NCBI RefSeq assembly: GCF_002105535.1
Contig: NZ_CP015848.1
Span: forward strand, 3,638,926-3,702,925
DNA: 64,000 nucleotides
Source of the DNA: Magnetospirillum sp. ME-1
GTDB taxonomy: Bacteria > Pseudomonadota > Alphaproteobacteria > Rhodospirillales > Magnetospirillaceae
Direction of reading: 5' to 3'
Made by a program: the position numbers and the translations under genes. Below the pieces are notes generated by a model. It searched no databases. It was not told the origin of the DNA and saw nothing but the letters and a program-made list of their open reading frames with translations. This document shows, piece after piece, positions 27,384-37,297 of this stretch (its first letter is position 1; every line of letters begins with the position of its first letter).

Positions 27384-28781
27384 TCAATGCTGCCCCGCTT
27401 TGACCCCACGCACGAACGCCACGAACCGCGGAGCCCAGGGATTGGCGCCGACGGATCGCATGTGGGCATAGGTGGCGAGCGTGTTGGCGATTATCAAGCC
27501 GTCCTGCTTTTCTGCGATGCCGGTACCGCGAATCACCTGATAGGCGAAGCGGGGATTGCCTTCCATGTTCTCCAGGCGGGAATGGTGGAATTCGTGGGCG
27601 GGCAACACGCCGGGGCCGTCCTCCAGCCGGGGCCAGGGGAAGTCCGCCGTCTCGCGCAGGCGGACATAGCCCCGGCCCTGGGGGGCCTTGTGCATCACCG
27701 CGTCGGCGGGGATCAGCCCGACCATCTCCCTTTTCTCGCCCTTCCAGACGATGGCGCGCGACAGATACATCAGCCCGCCGCATTCGGCGTAGATGGGCAG
27801 CCCGGCCAGTCCCTTCGCGCGGATTTCGGCCCGCAGCGAGGCGTTGGCCTCCAGCGCCTGGGCTTGCGTCTCGGGAAAGCCGCCGCCGATGAACAGACCG
27901 TCCAGGCCGGGCGGCAGGTGCGGGTCCCGGGTGGCGTCGAAGGGCACCAGCTCGGCCCCGGCGGCTTCCAGCGCCTCCATGTCGTCGCGGTAATAGAAGC
28001 CGAAGGCGGCGTCCCGGGCGATGCCGATGCGCAAGGAGGCGGCCGACCGGGGGGGCGAGGCGCGCTCCGTCACGTCCACCGGCGGTGCCGCTTGGGCCAA
28101 TGCGATCAGGGCATCCAGATCCACCTGGGACGATACGGCCTTGGCCAGGCGGGCGATGGCGGCGGCGGCGGCCTCGGCCTCGTTGGCGGGGACCAGCCCC
28201 AGATGCCGCTCCATGATCTCCATGTCGGGGCCGCGATGGACGGCGCCGAGGACGGGAATGCGGGTGTAGTGGGCCACCACGTCGCGCAGCTTCTTTTCAT
28301 GGCGGGGGCCGCTGACCTTGTTGAGGATGACGCCGGCGATCTTCAGCGTGGGGTCGAAGGCCTGGTAGCCGATCAGGAGCGGCGCCACCCCCCGCGTCAT
28401 GCCCTGGCAATCCACCACGAGGACCACGGGGGCCTCCAGCCACTGGGCCAGCATGGCCGAGGAATTGGCCCCTTCCAGGTCGACCCCGTCGTAAAGGCCC
28501 TTGTTGCCCTCGATCAGGCTGATGTCGGCCCCCTTGGAATCACGCTCGAATGTCTGGCGGATCAGGGCGGGCGGCTGGGTGTGGAAGTCCAGGTTGCGGC
28601 AGGCCCGCCCGGTGGCGGCCCCCAGCCACAGGGGGTCGATGTAGTCGGGGCCTTTCTTGAACGGCTGGACGGCCAGTCCGCGTGCCGTCAAGGCGGCGGC
28701 CAGACCCACCGTCACCGTGGTTTTTCCAGAGGATTTGTGGGCCGCCGAGATCAGCAGCCGGGGGGCGGGACGTGTGCTCAA
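27384..28781 (-). CDS. cobB: Cobyrinate a,c-diamide synthase
   Basis: A 465-residue CobB/CbiA enzyme that amidates the a and c side chains of the corrin ring using ATP and glutamine. The N-terminal P-loop is AHKSSGKTTVTVG, followed by KKGPDYIDP and IEGNKGLYDGVD. The C-terminal class I glutaminase domain has its nucleophile Cys in IYAECGGLMYLS. The start is TTG 28781, overlapping the upstream stop (TTGA); no ATG precedes the P-loop. It forms an operon with the TrpD2-like gene. BluB at 49823 serves the same vitamin pathway. Confidence 0.92.
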   Translation of the reverse strand: MSTRPAPRLLISAAHKSSGKTTVTVGLAAALTARGLAVQPFKKGPDYIDPLWLGAATGRACRNLDFHTQPPALIRQTFERDSKGADISLIEGNKGLYDGVDLEGANSSAMLAQWLEAPVVLVVDCQGMTRGVAPLLIGYQAFDPTLKIAGVILNKVSGPRHEKKLRDVVAHYTRIPVLGAVHRGPDMEIMERHLGLVPANEAEAAAAAIARLAKAVSSQVDLDALIALAQAAPPVDVTERASPPRSAASLRIGIARDAAFGFYYRDDMEALEAAGAELVPFDATRDPHLPPGLDGLFIGGGFPETQAQALEANASLRAEIRAKGLAGLPIYAECGGLMYLSRAIVWKGEKREMVGLIPADAVMHKAPQGRGYVRLRETADFPWPRLEDGPGVLPAHEFHHSRLENMEGNPRFAYQVIRGTGIAEKQDGLIIANTLATYAHMRSVGANPWAPRFVAFVRGVKAGQH

Positions 28782-29779
28782 GCCGCCCCCGGCACCTTGG
28801 CCCTGGTCCGCTCGCGCCAGATCACCTGGGCCATGCCCTCGGCCTCGTCGACGGATTCCGCGCGGCCCATGGCGCGCAAGGCGATGGCCATGGTGCCGGC
28901 GATGGCGGCGGTCGCCGTCTCGTTGCTCTCGGCGCCGCTCCACAAGCCGCCGAGGCGGGCGAGGTCCAGGTGCTCCTCGTGGGGGCGGGCGCCATCGACC
29001 AAGGCGGGCCAGTCCTCGGTGAACGGCAGGCCGTCCACCAGGGACAGCACTTCGCAGGCCTTTTCCGGCCGGCGTTCCACCTCGCCGCCCTCGCCCTTGA
29101 ACACCGCCATGCGGGCCTCGCCCAGCAGGCGCGAGGCCTCCTGATGCACCGGGGCGTAGGCCGGGTGCGACACGGAAGAAAGCGCGCACGAGGCCCGCAA
29201 GGGATTGGCCAGCCGCGCCACGGTGTGGATGGGCGAGCGCAGGCCCAGCTTGTGGCGCAGTTCCATGATGGCGTGCAGCGGCGGCGACAGGTGCTCCAGC
29301 GTCATATAGGCGAAGTTGCCCCGCTCGAGGCGCGCCGCCGCGTCGGCCATGGAGGTGCTTTGCGCCAGCCCCAGGGCGGCCAGGGCCTCGGACGTCCACA
29401 CCCGCCCGGCGGTGTGGCCCTCCGAGCCGTGCATGAACACCCGGATGCCGTGACCGGCCAGGCCCAGGGCCGCCAGCAGGTAATAGGGCAACTGGCGGGT
29501 CTTGCCGGCATAGGAGGACCAGTCCAGGTCCACCTTGGGCGTATCCTTGGGCGGCGCGATGGTGGCGCGGATGGCGGCGGCCAGCCCGGCGGCCTCTTCC
29601 GGCGTCTCGGTCTTGACCCTGAGCAGGCAGAGGAAGGCCCCCAGTTGCACCGGCTCCACCTCGCCCTTCAGCACCATGGCGAAGGCGTCGCGCGCCTCCT
29701 CGAAGGTCAGCGGACGCGACAGGCGCGGCCCCTTGCCGAGGATGCGGACGTATTGGGCAAAGGGATGTTCCTGGCTCAC
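28778..29779 (-). CDS. TrpD2/YbiB-like glycosyltransferase-family protein
   Basis: A 333-residue protein of the anthranilate phosphoribosyltransferase superfamily, of the TrpD2/YbiB branch rather than true TrpD. It has an N-terminal helical domain (LTFEEARDAFAMVLKGEVEP, GAFLCLLRVKTETPEE) and a C-terminal core (GHGIRVFMHGSEGHTAGR). YbiB-type proteins have been reported to bind nucleic acid; no biosynthetic role is settled. Start GTG 29779 follows GAGGAAG by 8 bases. Its stop overlaps the cobB start by 4 bp, so the two are translationally coupled. Confidence 0.85.
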   Translation of the reverse strand: MSQEHPFAQYVRILGKGPRLSRPLTFEEARDAFAMVLKGEVEPVQLGAFLCLLRVKTETPEEAAGLAAAIRATIAPPKDTPKVDLDWSSYAGKTRQLPYYLLAALGLAGHGIRVFMHGSEGHTAGRVWTSEALAALGLAQSTSMADAAARLERGNFAYMTLEHLSPPLHAIMELRHKLGLRSPIHTVARLANPLRASCALSSVSHPAYAPVHQEASRLLGEARMAVFKGEGGEVERRPEKACEVLSLVDGLPFTEDWPALVDGARPHEEHLDLARLGGLWSGAESNETATAAIAGTMAIALRAMGRAESVDEAEGMAQVIWRERTRAKVPGAA

Positions 29780-29868
29780 GGGCGATTCTTCCTCGGCTGG
29801 CGTTGACGGGCAATGATAGTCCAATATGCCCCGATGTTGGAAAGCTCCTTATTTCAGGTAAGCGTAAT

Positions 29869-30552
29869 ATGCCTTTGACCATTCAGGCCGCCTTCAACCG
29901 TGCCGCCCGCTCCTATGACGGCTTGCGCCGCCAGCTGATCCCCTGTTTCGACGATTTCTACGGTGCCGCCGTCGATCTGGTGGCGGAATTCGCCCCGCCG
30001 GATGCGCGCATTCTCGATCTGGGGGCGGGGACCGGGCTGTTGTCCGCCCTGGTGGCCGAACGCCTGCCCGCTGTCCGGCTGGTGCTGACCGATCTGGCCG
30101 AGGGCATGCTGGCCCAGGCGAAGGAGCGCTTCACCGGGCGCGAGCCGAAGGTGGACTTGCGGGTGATGAACCATCTCGACCTGGCGGAAGAGGGCGTCTA
30201 CGACGTGGTGATGTCGGCGCTGTCCATCCACCACCTGGAGGACGAGGGCAAGCGGGCGGTCTACGCCGCCATGGCCCGGGCGGTGCGGCCCGGCGGGCTG
30301 GTGCTCAACGCCGACCAGGTGGCCGGCGATACCGCCGCCATGGAGACGCGCTACTGGAACCACTGGCACGCGTCCATCCGCCGCGCCGGGGTTTCCGAGG
30401 CGGACATCGCCGCCGCCATCGAGCGCCAGACCCTTGACCGCCGCGCGCCGCTGGAACCGCAACTGGACTGGCTGGCCCAAGCCGGTCTGGCCGAGGTGGA
30501 GTGCCGCTACAAGAATGTGAGCTTCGCGGTGATGGCGGGGATCAGGCGATAG
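29869..30552 (+). CDS. Class I SAM-dependent methyltransferase
   Basis: A 227-residue cytoplasmic enzyme with motif I ILDLGAGTGLLSALVAE, a motif II Asp in LTDLAEGM, and a motif IV-like MSALSIHHLEDEGK. Acceptor unknown. It is divergent from the TrpD2-like gene. The start ATG 29869 is chosen because the conserved AAFNRAARSYD block follows at once. The 3' end overlaps the convergent small gene by 11 bp. Confidence 0.87.
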   Translation: MPLTIQAAFNRAARSYDGLRRQLIPCFDDFYGAAVDLVAEFAPPDARILDLGAGTGLLSALVAERLPAVRLVLTDLAEGMLAQAKERFTGREPKVDLRVMNHLDLAEEGVYDVVMSALSIHHLEDEGKRAVYAAMARAVRPGGLVLNADQVAGDTAAMETRYWNHWHASIRRAGVSEADIAAAIERQTLDRRAPLEPQLDWLAQAGLAEVECRYKNVSFAVMAGIRR

Positions 30553-30898
30553 CGGCGATGGCGCGGCGGATATTGCCGATGCATGCCTGAATCCGGGTAA
30601 CCCCGCCCGAGGCGGACAGGCGGTCGGCGGCCTTCATGCCTCGCCAGGTCCGGGTGGCGTCGGCGAGGACCTGGCCCATATCGGTGTCGCGGCCGGCCGT
30701 CTGGCGAAGCAGGCTCTGGCAATCGGAGATGCAGATGATCAGGTCGGGCTGAATATGGGGCTCGGACGGGGCGATGGGGAAGATCTTCAGGTAGTCGGCG
30801 ACCGCCAGGTCGATCCTGCGGCCGGTTTCGAGGACCTTGCCCAGAAGGGCAAGGACCGCGCCTTCGAACAGGACCTGCTGATCGGCTTGGTCGGCCAT
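30542..30898 (-). CDS. Hypothetical protein, about 118 residues
   Basis: Starts at ATG 30898 (MADQADQQVLFEGAVLALLG); a TTG at 30931 could add 11 residues. Mostly helical by eye, with no membrane segment and no recognised domain. Cys residues occur in DLIICISDCQSLL and RIQACIGNIR. It is convergent with the methyltransferase, overlapping by 11 bp. Function not recognised. Confidence 0.55.
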   Translation of the reverse strand: MADQADQQVLFEGAVLALLGKVLETGRRIDLAVADYLKIFPIAPSEPHIQPDLIICISDCQSLLRQTAGRDTDMGQVLADATRTWRGMKAADRLSASGGVTRIQACIGNIRRAIAAIA

Positions 30899-30977
30899 GG
30901 CCTCCGTTTCAGCCCCAAAGATATCAGGCAATGTCGCGATCCCTAAACCCGTACAACCGGCGCCTGTTCAGCGCGGA

Positions 30978-31289
30978 TCAGTTCCGCCCGACTTCCGGCA
31001 GAAGAAGGCCGAGGAAAATGGCGCGCGCAACGGCATGCGCCCGTGTCGCGGCGCCAAGTTTCTTCATGGCATTCAAGATATGGAAGTTGACACCGCCAAT
31101 GGATATTCCGAGATGGCGCGCAATCTCCTTGCTGCTCTTTCCAGAAGCAATGAGTTGTAAGACGTCACGTTCCCGCTCTGTCAGATTACTTTCGCCGCTG
31201 GAACCGTCCACTTCTGCACCATATAGTGTCAAAACTTCCAAGAATGCAGAATACTTGTGCCCTAATGGGGCGATCAAGCCAGATATCAA
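30978..31289 (-). CDS. LuxR-type HTH regulator lacking a sensory domain
   Basis: About 100 residues, nearly all a GerE/LuxR DNA-binding domain: LTERERDVLQLIASGKSSKEIARHLGIS in two stretches, then VNFHILNAMKKLGAATRAHAVARA. That last form is typical of autoinducer-binding LuxR proteins, yet no autoinducer domain is encoded upstream in this frame. There is no good ATG; the frame opens at TTG 31289 just after a stop. Base composition here is AT-richer than the neighbours. It may be a truncated or decaying gene, or a short HTH-only regulator. The true start is uncertain. Confidence 0.6.
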   Translation of the reverse strand: MISGLIAPLGHKYSAFLEVLTLYGAEVDGSSGESNLTERERDVLQLIASGKSSKEIARHLGISIGGVNFHILNAMKKLGAATRAHAVARAIFLGLLLPEVGRN

Positions 31290-31338
31290 GACCTAGCAAT
31301 TCAACTAGGGCTAGACCGGGAGGATGAAGGAGGGATTT

Positions 31339-31389
31339 ATGTGTGGACAAATTCTCGCATATGACAAACGTCAAGGTTGCCCTAAGTAA
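31339..31389 (+). CDS. Possible 16-residue small ORF with strong ribosome site
   Basis: ATG 31339 is preceded by AAGGAGGG with 4 bases between and opens a 16-codon frame beginning MCGQILAYDKR. It is divergent from the LuxR fragment. It could be a leader peptide or small protein, or the remains of a longer gene; nothing shows it is expressed. The rest of 31390-31553 holds one GC hairpin (GCCCCC/GGGGGC near 31454) and no gene. Confidence 0.3.
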   Translation: MCGQILAYDKRQGCPK

Positions 31390-31553
31390 TCACTGAGCAT
31401 TGTTGTGCGGGTTAAATCGGGGTGGTCGGAGATTTCCAGGCTTTCACTCGTTGCCCCCGGGCCGGAGGGGGCTTAGTTCTGGAGTTCGTCGAATTGTAAT
31501 TGTAAGCCGATGGTCGGCATCAGATACGTGTGGGGATGTGGGGCTCGCCGGGA

Positions 31554-33818
<2,265 letters not shown>

Positions 33819-33914
33819 CTGTGCTGGGTCACCGGCAAACTTAAACAAGTTGTGACAATGCTACCTCACTAGGTGGGGCGCGTCACCCGGTATGACCATA
33901 GCAAGGCGTCAGAA

Positions 33915-36317
33915 TCAGCCCTGGGCTTGCTCGAGCCAGCCGGCCAACTGATCGGCGGGCATGGGCTTGGCGTAGCGGAATCCCTGGACCTTGATGCAGC
34001 CGGCATCCTTGAGGTGCTGCTCCTCGCCCTCGGTTTCGACGCCCTCGGCGACGATGGACATGTCCAGCGCGTCGGCCAAACCCAGGATTGCCGAGACGAT
34101 GGCGGCATTTTCGCTCTGGTTATTGACGTCGCGCACGAAGGAGCGGTCGACCTTGATGGTCGAAAGCGGCAGCCGCTTCAGGTAGGACAGGCTGGAATAG
34201 CCAGTGCCGAAATCGTCCACCGAGACCTGGATGCCGATTTCGCGCAGGCGGGTCAACTGCTCGATGGCGCGCTCGGGCTCGGCCATGACCGTGCTCTCGG
34301 TCAGCTCGATCTCGAGCTGGGAGGGCTGGACCCCGTACTGGGCCATCAGGTCCGAGATGCACTCCACCAGGGCGTGGTTGAGGAACTGGCGGCCCGAGAC
34401 GTTGACCGCCACCTTGATGCCGGAGAGCCCTTCGTCGCGCCAGGCGGCGATCTGGCGGCAGGATTCTTCCAGGACCCACCAGCCGATCATGGAGATCAGG
34501 TTGCTTTCCTCGGCCACCGGAATGAACAGGGCGGGCGAAACCTGGCCGCGATCGGGGCTGTTCCAGCGGATCAGCGCCTCGACGCCGCTGGTCTGGCCGG
34601 TCTGCAGGTCCACCTGCGGCTGGTAGAACAGCTGGAACTCGCCCCGGACCAGGGCGCGGCGCAGCGCTTCCTCCAGCTTCAGGCGGTCCAGCGCCTCGTC
34701 GTTCATGTCGGAATCGTAGAAGCAGAAGGTGTTGCGGCCCTTCTGCTTGGCCCGGTACATGGCGGTGTCGGCGTCCTTCATCAGGGCGTTGAAGTTGTCG
34801 CCGTCCTCGGGGTAGAGCGCGATGCCGATGCTGGCGCCCACATGGACCTTGTGCCCGGCCAGTTCCACCGGCTCGTCCAGGGCGGCGGAGATCTTTTCAG
34901 CCACCTCGGCCAGCTCGCTGCTGCTCTGGAAATGGGTCAGCACCACCACGAATTCGTCGCCGCCCAGGCGCGCCACCGTGTCCGAACGCCTGAGCGTATG
35001 GCGCAGACGGTCGGCCACCACCTTCAGCAACTGGTCGCCGGCCACGTGGCCCAAGCTGTCGTTGACGATCTTGAAGCGGTCGAGGTCGAGGAACATCAGG
35101 CCGATGCGGCGGCCCTCGCGCTTGGCCACCTCGATGGCGTGGTGGACGCGGTCCTCCAGCAGCAGGCGGTTGGGCAGGCCGGTCAGGGTGTCGTGGGTCG
35201 CCTGGTGGACCAGCAGCTGCTCGGCCTGCTTGCGCTGGGTGATGTTCTCCTTGACCGCCATGTAATGGGTCACGGCGCCGTCGTCGTCGCGGATGGGCGA
35301 GATGGTGGCGTATTCCCAGAACAGGCTGCCGTCCTTGGCCCGGTTGCACAGCTCGCCCTGCCAGGTGGTGCCGGTCGACAGGCAATGCCACATGTCGCGA
35401 TAGAGCGACGCCACCGTATCGCCCGATTTCAGCAGGCGGGGATTGCGGCCCAGCACCTCGTCCTCGGAATAGCCGGACACCAGCACGAAGGCCCGGTTGA
35501 CGTATTCGATGGCCCCATGGGAATCGGTGATCATTACCGAAACCGGCGCCTGCTCCAGGGCGGTTTCCAGCTTGCGCAGCTGCTGCCGGCGCTGGTGGCT
35601 CTGCGTCACATCGCGCGAGAACATGGCCACCCGGTCGAAGCGGCCGGCGGCGTTGGCCACCGGATGCATGTGAACGTCGAACAGGCGGGCGCCGATGGCG
35701 TAGTGGCTTTCGACGCTGTCGCCGCGGGCCAGGACGCCTTCGATGGCGTGGCGGATGGGCCCGGCGACGGATTCGGGCAGGTGGTCCCAGACCGGCTGGC
35801 CCGGAAGGTCCTCGCCGTTCTTCTCGAAAATGGCGGAGGCTGCTGCGTTGAGGGCCAGGATGGTGCCCTGGGCGTTGAGCAGCACGATGCCGTCGGTGGA
35901 GGAATCCAGCATGGCGCGGATCAGCGCCCTTCCATCCAGGATGGCCTGTTCCGCCTGCTTGCGCTTGCTGACGTCGTAGATCCAGGCCAGGTTCACCGCC
36001 TCGCCTTCCAGAGTGGCGGGCCGGATGGTCAGCACGGACCAAAAGGACGAGCCGTCGGCACGGAAGAACTTCACGTCGGCATCGACGATCTCGCCCGCGT
36101 CCTTCAGCTGGCGCACAACCTCGTGCCGCTGGGCGTCGTCGGCGAACAGGCGCCGGGCCGGATGGCCGATGCACGCCTCGCGCGCCATTCCGGTGATCTC
36201 GCAAAAGCGGCGGTTGGCGAACACCACCTTGCCGTCTCTGCGCCGGGACACGGAGACTCCAACCGGGCTCTCATCCAGAATGCCCAGGAAATCAGTGATT
36301 TCGGTCGGAAGGGACAT
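33915..36317 (-). CDS. PAS-GGDEF-EAL protein
   Basis: An 800-residue cytoplasmic protein with three PAS domains (about 1-125, 130-245 and 255-375), a GGDEF domain (about 380-540) with intact active site RLGGDEFVVV, and an EAL domain (about 560-795). Catalytic motifs of the EAL domain are present: GVEALIRW, NVSGRQF, DDFGTGYSS and AEGVET. Both cyclic di-GMP synthesis and breakdown are therefore possible. No membrane helix is seen. The third PAS domain closely resembles one in the histidine kinase at 37269, sharing GxNPRLLKSG and SISPIR-type strings. Confidence 0.94.
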   Translation of the reverse strand: MSLPTEITDFLGILDESPVGVSVSRRRDGKVVFANRRFCEITGMAREACIGHPARRLFADDAQRHEVVRQLKDAGEIVDADVKFFRADGSSFWSVLTIRPATLEGEAVNLAWIYDVSKRKQAEQAILDGRALIRAMLDSSTDGIVLLNAQGTILALNAAASAIFEKNGEDLPGQPVWDHLPESVAGPIRHAIEGVLARGDSVESHYAIGARLFDVHMHPVANAAGRFDRVAMFSRDVTQSHQRRQQLRKLETALEQAPVSVMITDSHGAIEYVNRAFVLVSGYSEDEVLGRNPRLLKSGDTVASLYRDMWHCLSTGTTWQGELCNRAKDGSLFWEYATISPIRDDDGAVTHYMAVKENITQRKQAEQLLVHQATHDTLTGLPNRLLLEDRVHHAIEVAKREGRRIGLMFLDLDRFKIVNDSLGHVAGDQLLKVVADRLRHTLRRSDTVARLGGDEFVVVLTHFQSSSELAEVAEKISAALDEPVELAGHKVHVGASIGIALYPEDGDNFNALMKDADTAMYRAKQKGRNTFCFYDSDMNDEALDRLKLEEALRRALVRGEFQLFYQPQVDLQTGQTSGVEALIRWNSPDRGQVSPALFIPVAEESNLISMIGWWVLEESCRQIAAWRDEGLSGIKVAVNVSGRQFLNHALVECISDLMAQYGVQPSQLEIELTESTVMAEPERAIEQLTRLREIGIQVSVDDFGTGYSSLSYLKRLPLSTIKVDRSFVRDVNNQSENAAIVSAILGLADALDMSIVAEGVETEGEEQHLKDAGCIKVQGFRYAKPMPADQLAGWLEQAQG

Positions 36318-36472
36318 GGGGTGCGAAATCTCGGGAGGGATAGGGTTGCGTCAAATCTAACCGCAAAATGACGAAGTGTCACGACGGGGATAGGGTGTTT
36401 GCCCCACATCCCTTGAAAGCCTCCGCCGCTTCCGCCACCTTCAGAGTCGGACGCCCGAAGACGGAGGCGCGC

Positions 36473-37297
36473 ATGCGGCGGATCATCCTGGGCCTGGCCC
36501 TTCTTCTGCTGGCGGACGGTCCGGGGCGGGCGGCGGACCTGGCTCTGTTCGACGCCCACATCCATTTCAGCCACGACGCCCGCGCCGCCCTTTCCGCCGA
36601 CGAGGCCGTCGCCCGCCTGCGCCGCGCCGGGGTGACGGGGGCGCTGGTGTCCAGTTCCGACGATGCCGGCACCCAGGCTCTGCTGGCGGCGGCGCCCGAT
36701 CTGGTGGTGCCGGCGCTCCGGCCCTACCGCAAGCGCGGCGAGCTGACCTCGTGGCTGAGGGATCCCGGCAACATCGCCTATGTGGAGGGCCTGCTGGCCC
36801 GTAACCGCTATGTGGCCATCGGCGAGTTCCATGTGGACGGGGCCGACGCCGACCTTCCCAATGTCCGGCGGGTGGTCGACCTGGCGCGGAGCCATGGGCT
36901 GTTCCTCATCGCCCATTCCGACGCCGACGCGGTGGAGCGGCTGTTCCGCCACGACGCCGGCGCCCGGGTGCTGTGGGCCCATGCCGGCTTCGAGCGGCCC
37001 GAGACGGTGGCCGCCATGATGCGCCGCCACCCGTCCCTGTGGGCCGATCTGTCGTTCCGCTACGAGGTGGCCCGCGACGGCGCGGTGGCGCCCGGCTGGC
37101 TGGCGGTGTTTCGCGAATTTCCCGACCGCTTCATGGTCGGCACCGACACCTACACGCCCGAACGCTGGAAGGACGTGGAGGCCCACGCCGCCTGGGCGCG
37201 GTCCTGGCTGAAAACCCTGCCGCCCGATCTGGCCGAGGCCATGGCCCACCGTAACGCCGAGCGACTGGTCAGGACATCTCCGGCAGCGTCACGGTGA
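36473..37297 (+). CDS. Exported amidohydrolase-family protein
   Basis: A 274-residue protein with a signal peptide (IILGLALLLLADGPGRAADL). The TIM-barrel metallohydrolase starts with FDAHIHFSHDA (H-x-H metal motif); further candidate ligands are IGEFHVDG, LIAHSDAD, LWAHAGFE and MVGTDTYT. It is probably a periplasmic hydrolase; substrate unknown. Start ATG 36473 has GGAGG 6 bases upstream. Its 3' end overlaps the convergent histidine kinase gene by 29 bp, so the C-terminus ...SPAASR is read from sequence that also encodes the kinase's last residues. Confidence 0.85.
   Translation: MRRIILGLALLLLADGPGRAADLALFDAHIHFSHDARAALSADEAVARLRRAGVTGALVSSSDDAGTQALLAAAPDLVVPALRPYRKRGELTSWLRDPGNIAYVEGLLARNRYVAIGEFHVDGADADLPNVRRVVDLARSHGLFLIAHSDADAVERLFRHDAGARVLWAHAGFERPETVAAMMRRHPSLWADLSFRYEVARDGAVAPGWLAVFREFPDRFMVGTDTYTPERWKDVEAHAAWARSWLKTLPPDLAEAMAHRNAERLVRTSPAASR

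Noticed and set aside
28782-29882. Extension of cobB upstream to give an 832-residue protein
   Set aside because: The extra part is an off-frame reading of the TrpD2-like gene on the same strand. The coupled TTG start gives a normal CobB length.
31300-31320. lux-box-like dyad near the LuxR fragment
   Set aside because: CTAG occurs twice near 31302-31317, but the intervening bases are not symmetrical and do not form a 18-20 bp palindrome.
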